Of a stretch of 41,634 nucleotides of DNA, positions 30,916 to 38,934 are shown piece by piece. A model generated the notes under the pieces. The model saw only the letters and a program-made list of their open reading frames with translations, was not told the origin of the DNA and did no database searches. Origin of the DNA: RGIG8368 sp045540275 (lineage in GTDB: Bacteria > Verrucomicrobiota > Kiritimatiellia > RFP12 > UBA1067); NCBI GenBank assembly GCA_045540275.1, contig JAZQGX010000096.1, forward strand, positions 1-41,634. The letters run 5' to 3'. Numbering within the stretch: the stretch's first letter is position 1; every line of letters begins with the position of its first letter. The position numbers and the translations under genes were made by a program.

Positions 30916-32619
30916 ATGAGCGACTTTTTGCTTTCGCTTCAAAAGGTAACTTTGGCTTTTGGCGGCGCTCCGGTACTCGACGAGGTATCCGTCTCGATCT
31001 CGCGCGGTTTGCGCGCCGCCTTGACCGGCAGAAACGGCGAAGGCAAGTCGACTTTGATGAAGGTTATCGCCGGTGAGCTAGAGCCCGACAGCGGCGAAAT
31101 CGTACGTGCCCCCGGCGCAAAAATAATCTATGTCTCACAGGAGGTTCCCGCCGACCGCCCAGATGATGATTCGTTCAATGAACTTTCCGGAGGCCGTCGC
31201 AGGCGTAAGCTTCTTGAAGAGGCGCTGCTGGCAAAGCCCGATTTGCTTTTGCTCGACGAGCCGACCAATCATTTGGATGTCGAAAGCATCGATTGGCTTG
31301 AAGGCTTTATCCGTCGTCAGCGTGAAATGTCGGTGATGATCGTCACGCACGACCGTAGATTTCTCAAGAAAGTCGCAAAGACCATCTACGATCTCGATCG
31401 CGGTGAATTGTCGGGGTGGGAGTGTGATTACCCGACCTTCTTGGCGCGCAAGGCAGATTTGATCGCAGACGAAGTGGTATACTGGGAGCGGAAGTCCAAG
31501 AAACTCGCGCAGGAAGAGGCGTGGATACGTCGCGGGGTGAAGGCCCGTACCACGCGCAATGAAGGACGGGTGGCGGCACTGAAAAAGCTTCGCGAGGAAT
31601 TTGCACTTCGCCGCGTCAGCACTTCGTCCGCCACAATCAGGCTGGATACCGCCGTTCCAGGCGGAGTCAATGTCTTGAAAATCAAAAATTTGCGTTTCGG
31701 CTACCGGCCGGAGAAACCGATAATATCGGACTTTACCGCAACGGTGCTTCGTGGCGAGCGAATCGGCATCCTCGGCGGCAATGGCAGCGGGAAAAGCACT
31801 CTTTTGAAGTTGCTGACCGGGCGGTTGACACCAGACTCGGGTGTGGTTGAACCGGGGACCAATGTTGAGATGGTCTTTTTCGATCAGCTGCGCGACGAAC
31901 TGAAGCCGGATTTGACCGTGGGCGAGAATATCGCCGAAGACCGCGATGAAGTGACGGTTGGAGGTGTGCGCAAGCACATATATTCGTATCTGGCTGATTT
32001 TCTCTTTCCCCCAGAGCGGGTGCGCACTCCGGTCAGGGCGCTTTCCGGCGGTGAACGCGCCCGGTTGATGTTGGCAAAACTATTTCTTAAGCCATCCAAT
32101 CTGCTGATTATGGATGAGCCGACCAACGATCTGGATATCGAAACGCTGGAGTTGCTGGAAGAGCAGCTGTTGGCATATCGGGGAACCTTGTTGCTGGTCA
32201 GCCACGATCGTGAATTTCTTGACAATGTGGTTACGTCAACATACGTGCTTGAAGGTGATGGTGAAGTGCGCTGCTATCCGGGCGGTCATGCGGATTACGA
32301 AGCGCAGTCGGCCGCGCGCCGCGCCGCCGCCAAAGAGGCTGCATCTGCGGCGGACAAATGCGTTTCCGTTCCAAGAGCGGCTCCGGCGGCGGGGGCGAAA
32401 AAACTCGGCTTCAACGAACAGCGCGAACTGGCGGCCCTGCCCGGTTTGATTGAAAAGATGGAGGGCGAGCTTGCGGAAATCCGCGAGTTGCTTTCCGACG
32501 GGCTTTTGTTCCGCAACGATCCGGCGCGCGCCACGGAACTTAACAATCGTTTGCCCATGCTGGAAATAGAGCTTGAGAAAGCGGTCGACCGCTGGGCTGA
32601 ATTGGAAGAGCGTAGATGA
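30916..32619 (+). CDS. uup: ABC-F ATPase Uup with a shortened first nucleotide-binding domain
   Basis: 567 residues, tandem ATPase domains, no membrane segments. NBD1: Walker A GRNGEGKS (38-45), signature LSGGR (90-94), Walker B LLLLDEP (110-116). Only about 45 residues separate Walker A and the signature, where Uup and other ABC-F proteins have about twice as many, so most of the helical subdomain is missing. The interdomain linker (EEAWIRRGVKARTTRNEGRV) is the Uup type. NBD2 is complete, with GGNGSGKST, LSGGERARL and LLIMDEPTND. A C-terminal coiled-coil domain (RELAALPGLIEKMEGELAEI to DRWAELEE) matches the Uup DNA-binding tail. Uup influences ribosome or replication-linked processes. It appears co-transcribed with the lipocalin. 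Confidence 0.9.
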   Translation: MSDFLLSLQKVTLAFGGAPVLDEVSVSISRGLRAALTGRNGEGKSTLMKVIAGELEPDSGEIVRAPGAKIIYVSQEVPADRPDDDSFNELSGGRRRRKLLEEALLAKPDLLLLDEPTNHLDVESIDWLEGFIRRQREMSVMIVTHDRRFLKKVAKTIYDLDRGELSGWECDYPTFLARKADLIADEVVYWERKSKKLAQEEAWIRRGVKARTTRNEGRVAALKKLREEFALRRVSTSSATIRLDTAVPGGVNVLKIKNLRFGYRPEKPIISDFTATVLRGERIGILGGNGSGKSTLLKLLTGRLTPDSGVVEPGTNVEMVFFDQLRDELKPDLTVGENIAEDRDEVTVGGVRKHIYSYLADFLFPPERVRTPVRALSGGERARLMLAKLFLKPSNLLIMDEPTNDLDIETLELLEEQLLAYRGTLLLVSHDREFLDNVVTSTYVLEGDGEVRCYPGGHADYEAQSAARRAAAKEAASAADKCVSVPRAAPAAGAKKLGFNEQRELAALPGLIEKMEGELAEIRELLSDGLLFRNDPARATELNNRLPMLEIELEKAVDRWAELEERR

Positions 32620-32682
32620 GCGTCGGGGACTTCTCGCTGACGCAGTGATGACAACGATTAGGACAACAGGAGGATACAAATT

Positions 32683-33687
32683 ATGAAACGCAGAGATTTT
32701 ATGGCATTGGGCGCATGCGCAACCGCTGCGCAGTGCATGGCAGTACCGGTTCCGAAGGTGGATTTGTCAAAACTTACCATGGACGATTATGAAAAAGCGG
32801 TGGCTTTGCTTGACTCCACCAGGCCTGAAGATATCGCTAAGCGCAAGCCGGCGCTCGATATTATGCAGAAATACATCTGGGGGCTTGAAAAGGGGAAGAA
32901 CTATTCTGATTTCTGCAAGGCCGGGCTTGAGATGGATGAGGCGGCCGTCAAAAAAACGCATGAGACATTCCCGGCGTTGAAATGGTACGACCATGGCTTT
33001 GACAAGGTGCTCAAGGAGATGAAGGAAACCAAAGTCGAAGGCGCTAAGCCGGCTATCTGGTATGTCTACAACATGGGTATCGTGGTGAAGACGAAAACCT
33101 GTTCCTTTGCGATTGATTTGTGCCATCGTAAAGCTGCGGCGATGGTTCCGCATATTGATTTTGCAATCTGCTCGCATCGTCATGGTGACCACTACACCGA
33201 GGAGTTTTTCCGCGCGATGTGGAAAGCCCAAAAGCCGGTCATGACCAATTTCATCCTCTCCAAGTGGTATTGCAAGCGGGATGGGGAGTTCAATCACAAG
33301 GGATTGAAAATCCGCGCAACAGAAGCGGATCACAATCCGAATCTGCGTTGGGCGATTCTCTGCTCCGAAATCACCTGCGGTGAAGGCGAGGATACCTATA
33401 CGCTCTTCCACTCCGGCGACTGCAACCGCGCAGACCATCTGCGCCCGGCAACGAAAAACCCCGATATCTTCTTCGGACACTGCGCCATCGGGCTTAATTT
33501 CAAAACCGCGTGGAACACGACCATGCCGGCGAAAATGATGGTTCCTCTGCACCATCAGGAACTTGGGCATCTGGCTGGACGCTACCGCTGTGTGGCATTC
33601 GGAGACGAACCTAAATGGGTGCTGCACGAGATGAAGAAACTTGGCGTTCCTTCGGTTATGCCGGTCTGGGGAGACCGAATCGTTTAA
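32683..33687 (+). CDS. Tat-exported MBL-fold metallohydrolase
   Basis: 334 residues. The N-terminus MKRRDFMALGACATAA resembles a twin-arginine signal (RRDF plus hydrophobic stretch). The metallo-beta-lactamase metal motif HxHxDH is SHRHGDH at residues 164-170 (H165, H167, D169, H170). SGDCN (about 245-249) supplies a later ligand and PLHHQELGH may supply the last histidine. The N-terminal 110 residues are helical and unfamiliar. The substrate is unknown; the layout is like UlaG-type or other periplasmic lactonase-like enzymes. AGGAGG stands 8-10 bases before the ATG. luxS follows after 16 bases. Confidence 0.83.
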   Translation: MKRRDFMALGACATAAQCMAVPVPKVDLSKLTMDDYEKAVALLDSTRPEDIAKRKPALDIMQKYIWGLEKGKNYSDFCKAGLEMDEAAVKKTHETFPALKWYDHGFDKVLKEMKETKVEGAKPAIWYVYNMGIVVKTKTCSFAIDLCHRKAAAMVPHIDFAICSHRHGDHYTEEFFRAMWKAQKPVMTNFILSKWYCKRDGEFNHKGLKIRATEADHNPNLRWAILCSEITCGEGEDTYTLFHSGDCNRADHLRPATKNPDIFFGHCAIGLNFKTAWNTTMPAKMMVPLHHQELGHLAGRYRCVAFGDEPKWVLHEMKKLGVPSVMPVWGDRIV

Positions 33688-33703
33688 TCGGATGGGAGGG
33701 ATT

Positions 33704-34219
33704 ATGGAGCTGATAGCAAGTTTTCAGGTCGATCACACCAAAATTGTTCCCGGGATATACGTCTCGCGGGTTGACGATGTTGACGGCCGGAAGGTCACCA
33801 CTTTTGATGTCCGCATGAAGTGTCCCAATATCGAACCGGCGATTGAGCCGGCTGCGTTGCATACGGTGGAACATGTCATTGCCACCTATTTGCGCAACGA
33901 TGCCGAATGGAAGGACCGGATCGTTTATTGGGGGCCGATGGGATGTCTTACCGGCAATTATCTGATAGTCAAAGGGACTCCGGCACCGCAGGATCTCTAC
34001 GAATTGCTGGTCAGGGCGTTTGAGCACCTGCGTGATTACGACGGTGAGGTGCCCGGAGCGACCGCGGTCAATTGCGGTAATTATCTCCTGCACGATCTGA
34101 TCGGAGCCAAGACCGAGGCCGCACAATTCGTCGAGAGGCTGCGCAGTAATCCGTCGTTTGAATATCCATTGTCGGACCGCATCGAGGCGGAACCGGGCAA
34201 GACATTCTATGACTCGTAG
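33704..34219 (+). CDS. luxS: S-ribosylhomocysteine lyase
   Basis: 171 residues. It splits S-ribosylhomocysteine into homocysteine and DPD, the precursor of autoinducer-2, as part of SAM recycling. Metal ligands H53 and H57 (HTVEH) and C124 (NCGNY), and catalytic C81 (GPMGC), are all present at the normal positions. The usual ECGNY is NCGNY here. The ATG 33704 has GGGAGGG upstream, while the longer frame begins inside the preceding gene. It follows the MBL-fold gene closely but shares no obvious pathway with it. Confidence 0.95.
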   Translation: MELIASFQVDHTKIVPGIYVSRVDDVDGRKVTTFDVRMKCPNIEPAIEPAALHTVEHVIATYLRNDAEWKDRIVYWGPMGCLTGNYLIVKGTPAPQDLYELLVRAFEHLRDYDGEVPGATAVNCGNYLLHDLIGAKTEAAQFVERLRSNPSFEYPLSDRIEAEPGKTFYDS

Positions 34220-34232
34220 ATCGCACGAGTAA

Positions 34233-35171
34233 TCATTTGAAGATGTACATTGCCGCCGCTACCGCAGGCGGCAATGTCGCGATTGAGAGTAGGGTAGTGC
34301 CGCTTACCAGACCCGTTGCAAGCGGCATGTTCTTTTTATATTTTGCGCTGAGCACGGCGACCAGCGCGGCAACTGGCGCCGCCGCGGCGATAACCAATGC
34401 GATGCTCGCCGGACGTCCAATATTGATGAAGGGGCGAGTGATGCATATCAAGCCGATCATAAGCAGCGGAGAGAGCACAAGCCGTATAGCGGCCGCAAAG
34501 TAGAATGCTGCGCTTTTCGCGATGATTGCGGGTTTTACGCTGCCGAGATTATAACCGACCGCCAACATCGCAAGCGGCGTGTTTAATGAAGAGAGCGCGT
34601 AAAGAGGTTCGGCAATCGGTTTGGGAATGGTACAGGACGAGAAGAAAAGCGACAGCCCAATGGTCAGACCGATGCATCCGGGATTTACGAAAATCGGGCG
34701 CAAAGAGGATTTGGTTTTATCCTGCAATGTCGCAATGCCCCAGGTCCAGATGAAGCAGTTGAACGAGGCGATGTATACGCTGCCGAAAAAGACACCGGCC
34801 TTGCCGAGAATCGCATATTCGAGCGGCAATCCCATAAATCCCGCATTGGAAAAAACCGAGGCCATCCGGATTACCGGGTTTGAGTCGTCCCGCCCGGGAA
34901 ACAGCGCGGTGCAGAGTAGTATCAGCAATATGTGGAATATGGCGGAAATTGCAGCGGTGATTGCAAGATCGCCGAGCAGTTCAGATTGAAAAGGGCATTG
35001 GAATGCGTCGATGATCAGTGCTGGCGTAACGATATTGACCAGCAGTTTTACAAGTGATTCAACGGCTTTGTCGGTAAGGATGTTTAGACGGCGGCACAAA
35101 GCTCCCACACCCATTAAAATGAAAAGGGTGCATATTTGAGATGCTGTCAGCAGCGTATTTTCAATAATCAT
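34233..35171 (-). CDS. AEC-family transporter (auxin efflux carrier-like)
   Basis: 312 residues, about 10 membrane segments in two halves. The opening ICTLFILMGVGALCRRLNILTDKAVESLVKLLVNIVTPALIIDAF is typical of bacterial AEC permeases, which export or import small organic acids such as malate or malonate. A central FSNAGFMGLPLEYAILG and a second-half NTPLAMLAVGYNLG also match. ATG 35171 is chosen; a TTG 18 bases upstream is possible. It is convergent with luxS, with 13 bases between stops, and a hairpin lies in its final codons. Confidence 0.88.
   Translation of the reverse strand: MIIENTLLTASQICTLFILMGVGALCRRLNILTDKAVESLVKLLVNIVTPALIIDAFQCPFQSELLGDLAITAAISAIFHILLILLCTALFPGRDDSNPVIRMASVFSNAGFMGLPLEYAILGKAGVFFGSVYIASFNCFIWTWGIATLQDKTKSSLRPIFVNPGCIGLTIGLSLFFSSCTIPKPIAEPLYALSSLNTPLAMLAVGYNLGSVKPAIIAKSAAFYFAAAIRLVLSPLLMIGLICITRPFINIGRPASIALVIAAAAPVAALVAVLSAKYKKNMPLATGLVSGTTLLSIATLPPAVAAAMYIFK
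34247..34277. repeat. 11-bp perfect inverted repeat between convergent genes
   Basis: ACATTGCCGCC (34247-34257) and GGCGGCAATGT (34267-34277) with a 9-base loop. It lies inside the last codons of the AEC gene. No T tract follows on either strand, so it is not a typical intrinsic terminator, but it may stall or protect the 3' ends of the two converging transcripts. Confidence 0.6.
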
Positions 35172-35255
35172 TTTCGGACCTGCACGCAATGTTTATAAGG
35201 TGCACAAGCAGTTGCGGAGTTTAGCACAACCGGAGGAGCCCCGCAACAACGATCG

Positions 35256-35286
35256 TTTGACACCGGAATGATGGGTGTGGTATATT
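35256..35286 (+). promoter_or_regulatory. Strong promoter of the metal-efflux operon with a dyad in the spacer
   Basis: A perfect -35 TTGACA (35256-35261) and -10 TATATT (35281-35286, preceded by GG) are separated by 19 bases. Within the region ACACC (35259-35263) and GGTGT (about 35273-35277) form an inverted repeat across the spacer. Long-spacer promoters with central dyads are typical of MerR-family activation by metals, but no MerR gene lies in the window. The promoter ends only about seven bases before ATG 35293. Confidence 0.65.
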
Positions 35287-35292
35287 TTTTCC

Positions 35293-35676
35293 ATGTTTAT
35301 ATTGCGTGCATTGAGAAAATTGGGGGCCTCGGCGGTGTATGCTGTGGCTGTTCTCCATGTCGCATTCTGTCTCTGCGGACCGGTGCAGATATGCCTCTGT
35401 GATCCCGATCCCGATGACTGCGGCGAACATTGCCATGACTGCGGCGAACATTCCGAGGACGAGTGTTTCCATATCTCCGTTGATGTGGACGACTTCCTAG
35501 CTCCGCAGACCAGTGTGTCGCTTCAGCCACTCTCCATCGCTCTTTTCCCGGCCCCATCACCGCAGATGATGGAGATTCCGGTTCGGCCCCGTCCGAGGCC
35601 ACATTCTACAGCCCCGCCCGACAGCGGTGGAGGCCAATATATTTCATATTCCAAGCGGTTGCACCCGCTTTCTTGA
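35293..35676 (+). CDS. Small secreted Cys/His-rich protein heading the metal-efflux operon
   Basis: 127 residues from ATG 35293. An upstream in-frame GTG (35275) lies inside the promoter and cannot be used if that promoter is right. Residues about 9-30 form a signal peptide/hydrophobic segment (VYAVAVLHVAFCLCG). Next comes an acidic metal-binding-like cluster, CDPDPDDCGEHCHDCGEHSEDECFH, written here as about residues 36-60 with five Cys and four His, then a Pro/Arg-rich tail. Small Cys/His-rich exported proteins also precede heavy-metal RND genes in other bacteria (for example CzcI-type); sequence similarity is not close. Likely roles are metal binding in the periplasm or metal sensing during translation. 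No ribosome-binding site is visible. Confidence 0.7.
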   Translation: MFILRALRKLGASAVYAVAVLHVAFCLCGPVQICLCDPDPDDCGEHCHDCGEHSEDECFHISVDVDDFLAPQTSVSLQPLSIALFPAPSPQMMEIPVRPRPRPHSTAPPDSGGGQYISYSKRLHPLS

Positions 35677-35765
35677 GTTGAGTTCCGGCGCGTTGGGTGC
35701 AACGCGCCCTGCCGTGATGTTCGACGCATCAGGGTATAGTGTATCCTGCCATGACGTTCAACTCA
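35674..35765 (+). promoter_or_regulatory. Candidate structured RNA between the Cys/His-rich gene and the pump gene
   Basis: Outer arms TGAGTTGA (35674-35681) and TCAACTCA (35758-35765) are perfectly complementary. Inside are GGCGCGTT (35687-35694)/AACGCGCC (35701-35708), 8 bp with a 6-base loop, and CAGGGTA (35730-35736)/TATCCTG (35742-35748), 7 bp with one G-T pair. A competing stem TGATG (35715-35719)/CATCA (35727-35731) overlaps the third. The outer 5' arm begins with the stop codon of the small gene. GTGTTTTTG follows the outer 3' arm. Together these suggest a multi-way junction that could couple translation of the small gene to expression of the pump. Not matched to a known riboswitch. 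Confidence 0.5.
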
Positions 35766-35823
35766 CGGTGTTTTTGTCGGAAGCAACTGCAGTACCTCAC
35801 ATTCGACGGTGCGGGGAGGAATC

Positions 35824-38800
35824 ATGAAAAGGACATTCAAATTTATAGCAGACAACCCTAAAACTGTTATTGCCGCATTGCTGATCGCGGCAGTCGTGGG
35901 TTTCAGGACCTGGCAGAAGCTTGCCGTGGACGTGTTTCCCGACATTTCAGTTCCGCGTGTCACCATTCAGACCGAGGCGGGCGGACTTACGGCTGAGGAG
36001 GTAGAGCAGCTTGTTACGATACCCATCGAATCCGTGATGAACGGCATTCCGGGAGTATCGACGATACGCTCCAGCTCCAGTGGCGGACTTTCTTTCGTAT
36101 GGGTGGATTTCGATTGGGATGTCGATGTCTCCCGAGCCAGATTCGACGTGTTCGAGCGTCTTGCCCGCGTGGAGGGAACGCTCCCCGAAGAGGCCCATGC
36201 GGAAATAGCTCCGATAGTTTCGGTCACGGGCGAGATTATGCTTGTGGCGCTTACTGGCAAGAAAGGCGGCGCATCTGCGCTTGAGATGCGCGAACTTGCA
36301 GAATATGACCTCAGAACCCGTCTTCTGGCGATTCCCGGCATCGGCGAGGTGGCGGTCATCGGCGGTCGCCTTCCCGAATACCGCGTCGCCGCCGATCCGC
36401 GACGTCTCGCGGAGGCGGGGCTTTCGCTCTTCGATGTCATGGAGGCCGCACGCGATACGCGCACATTCCTCAGCGCCGGATATTTGGCTAACGTCGGAGG
36501 AGAGGAAGTGCCTTTGAGGCAGATCGCGCGCGCCGACACTCTCTCCGCACTGAGAGAGTCCCCCGTCCCGCTTGAAAACGGAGGCACGCTCAGGCTCGGT
36601 GACGTTGCGGATGTCTCGGTCGCAGGCGCACCCCGCCGCGGCAGCGCATCGTTCAATGGGCACGAGGCCGTTGTTCTTTCGGTGCAGAAGGCTCCGGGCG
36701 GCAATACGCCCGCGCTAACCGAAGAACTCAGCCGGGTCCTCGCTGAATTTTCAGAGTCCGTCAGGGCCAAGGGAATCGAGGTCCATTCCGACGCCTACCG
36801 TCAGGCGGATTTCATCAACGCTTCGATCAAGGGCGGTGGCGAAGTCGTGCGCGACGCGGCCATCATCGTTATTGCGGTGTTGCTCCTGACGCTCCTTGAA
36901 CTGCGCACGATTCTCGTCGTGCTCTGCACGATGCCGATATCCATTCTTCTTGGACTGATGTTCTTCCCGATGTTCGATCTCGGCGTGAACGTGATGACGC
37001 TCGGAGGATTCGCGGTCGCCGCCGGAGATATCGTGGATGCGGCGATCATCTTTACCGAAGTGATGCGGCGCAAACTCGGAGAGAATTCCGCTTTGCCGCC
37101 GACTGAAAGGCGGTCTGCGAGTGCGGTTATAGCGGATGCGGCCGCAAGCGTCGCGCCGGGTGTTCTCTTCTCGACGCTCATCGTGGTATTGGTGTTCATA
37201 CCGCTTTTGATGCTATCTGGGCTAGAGGGGCGTTTCTTCCGTCCGCTGGCCCTTTCGTACATCTCAGTGTTTGCGATGTCGCTTATCTCAGCGTGGACCG
37301 CCGTTCCGGCGCTTTCCCGCCTACTGCGTCTTGGCGGCGGCTGCAAAAAGCCACCGGAGAAGATTGAAGATGCGGGCGTATCTCTCGGCATCCGCATCAT
37401 GCGGGCGATGTACCGTCCGTTCCTCGCGTTCGCTCTGCGCTTCCCGAAATGCGTACTTCTGCTTGCGTTCGCGGCGGCCGGATACGCGGTGTATGTGGCA
37501 TCGGGATTCGGTTCGAGCTTCCTGCCGCCGTTCCGCGAAGATTCGTTCAATGTGATGGTGTCGCTGCCGCCCGGCGCGTCGCTCGCCGAAACGGAGCGCG
37601 TCTCAGAGGCATGCGTGCCGGCGATGGCGTCGATCCCCGGCGTGCTCTCCGTCACGCGCCGCACCGGACGCGCCGAGCGCGACCAGCATGCCGAGCCGGT
37701 GTCCAGTTCCGAGTTCGTCGTCCGTGTCGATCTGAGCGGCGACACGGAGGCGGTGCGCGACCAGATCCGCGAACGTATCGGCAAGATTCCCGGATGCGCG
37801 TTGATCGTGGGCTATCCGATCGCCCACCGCATCAGCGCGGTTCTGTCCGGAACCGAGGCGGAACTTGCCGTGAACGTATTCGGCGAGAATGTGGATGTCT
37901 TGCGCGATACGGTGGCGAAGATGAAGAGGGCGCTTGAGTCTCATCCGGGCGTTTCCGACGTCCGCGCCAACCGGGAGATTACGGTGCGCACGTTCCGCAT
38001 CGATTACGACATGCCCGCGCTCGTCGAGGCGGGTATAACTCCGCGCGAAGTCGGCGAACAGGTGGCGGCGGCGTTCAACGGAGCCGAGGTCGGAGAGGCG
38101 CGCGACGGGCTGCGCAAGCGGTCGGTCACGGTGCGCCTTGCGGGGGATGAGAATCTCCATGATCTGAATACCGTAAAGTCGCTCGTCGTCTCCGGCCGCG
38201 CCGGGAAACGCGTTCGTCTCGACGATGTGGCGCACGTGGTTTCCGAGGAGGCGCCGAATCTCATGCTGCGCGAAGGCGGCCGCCGCAAGGCCTTGATTTC
38301 GTGCAACCCGGCCCCCGGTGAAAGTATCGGAGATCTCGTGGCGGAATTGCGCACTCAGCTCACGCCGATTGCGGCGGAGGCAGGATGTACTGTCTCCTTC
38401 GGCGGAAGCTATCAGGCCCGCGAGAGCGCCGGGCGGCGGCTAGGAATTCTCGGCGTCGGACTCATAGCCGCGATATTCTTCATTCTCGTCTTCGCGCTCG
38501 GCTCCGGTCGCGCCGCGGCACTTGTGATGCTCAATGTTCCACTCGGACTCGTGGGGTCGGTCACGGCGGTGGTGCTTGCCGAACCGGTTCTTTCGGTCTC
38601 GTCGCTGGTCGGGTTCGTGACGGTGATAGGGTTCATGCTCCGAAACGGGATCTTGCTTATAAACTGCTATCGCGACCGCATGGACGCAGGCTCAACCATC
38701 GTTGAAGCGATTCGCGACGGCTCGGAGGAGCGTATGGCGCCAATCGTCATGACGTCGCTCACGACGGTAATAGGTCTCATCCCGATTATGCTCGCGGGCA

Positions 38801-38934
38801 ACAAGCCCGGAGGCGAACTCTTAGCACCGCTCGCCATCGTACAGTTCGGCGGACTCCTCGGAGCGACGGTGCTAAACCTCATCGTGTTGCCTGCGGCGAC
38901 AAGAATCGTTGGACTCGGACCGGAGGGACGCTAA
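35824..38934 (+). CDS. Heavy-metal efflux RND pump, CusA/CzcA family
   Basis: 1036 residues, 12 membrane segments in two repeats with two large periplasmic loops. It is the proton-driven pump of a tripartite system that exports metal ions from periplasm or cytosol. The N-terminus ADNPKTVIAALLIAAVVGFRTWQKLAVDVFPDISVPRVTIQTEAGGLTAEEVEQLVTIPIE is diagnostic of the heavy-metal (HME) subgroup. TM4 carries acidic residues D402 and D405 (GDIVDAAIIF) in the proton-relay region. A late MTSLTTVIGLIPIMLAGNKPGGELLAPLAIVQFGGL matches. The metal (Cu/Ag or Zn/Co/Cd) cannot be fixed by eye. Start ATG 35824 has GGGGAGG. Its TAA overlaps the next ATG by one base. Confidence 0.94.
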   Translation: MKRTFKFIADNPKTVIAALLIAAVVGFRTWQKLAVDVFPDISVPRVTIQTEAGGLTAEEVEQLVTIPIESVMNGIPGVSTIRSSSSGGLSFVWVDFDWDVDVSRARFDVFERLARVEGTLPEEAHAEIAPIVSVTGEIMLVALTGKKGGASALEMRELAEYDLRTRLLAIPGIGEVAVIGGRLPEYRVAADPRRLAEAGLSLFDVMEAARDTRTFLSAGYLANVGGEEVPLRQIARADTLSALRESPVPLENGGTLRLGDVADVSVAGAPRRGSASFNGHEAVVLSVQKAPGGNTPALTEELSRVLAEFSESVRAKGIEVHSDAYRQADFINASIKGGGEVVRDAAIIVIAVLLLTLLELRTILVVLCTMPISILLGLMFFPMFDLGVNVMTLGGFAVAAGDIVDAAIIFTEVMRRKLGENSALPPTERRSASAVIADAAASVAPGVLFSTLIVVLVFIPLLMLSGLEGRFFRPLALSYISVFAMSLISAWTAVPALSRLLRLGGGCKKPPEKIEDAGVSLGIRIMRAMYRPFLAFALRFPKCVLLLAFAAAGYAVYVASGFGSSFLPPFREDSFNVMVSLPPGASLAETERVSEACVPAMASIPGVLSVTRRTGRAERDQHAEPVSSSEFVVRVDLSGDTEAVRDQIRERIGKIPGCALIVGYPIAHRISAVLSGTEAELAVNVFGENVDVLRDTVAKMKRALESHPGVSDVRANREITVRTFRIDYDMPALVEAGITPREVGEQVAAAFNGAEVGEARDGLRKRSVTVRLAGDENLHDLNTVKSLVVSGRAGKRVRLDDVAHVVSEEAPNLMLREGGRRKALISCNPAPGESIGDLVAELRTQLTPIAAEAGCTVSFGGSYQARESAGRRLGILGVGLIAAIFFILVFALGSGRAAALVMLNVPLGLVGSVTAVVLAEPVLSVSSLVGFVTVIGFMLRNGILLINCYRDRMDAGSTIVEAIRDGSEERMAPIVMTSLTTVIGLIPIMLAGNKPGGELLAPLAIVQFGGLLGATVLNLIVLPAATRIVGLGPEGR

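Noticed and set aside
37975..37990. Possible fifth copy of the dispersed repeat (GAGATTACGGTGCG)
   Set aside because: It is within the metal pump coding sequence, the match stops after 14 bases, and the codons encode a normal conserved strand; chance match.
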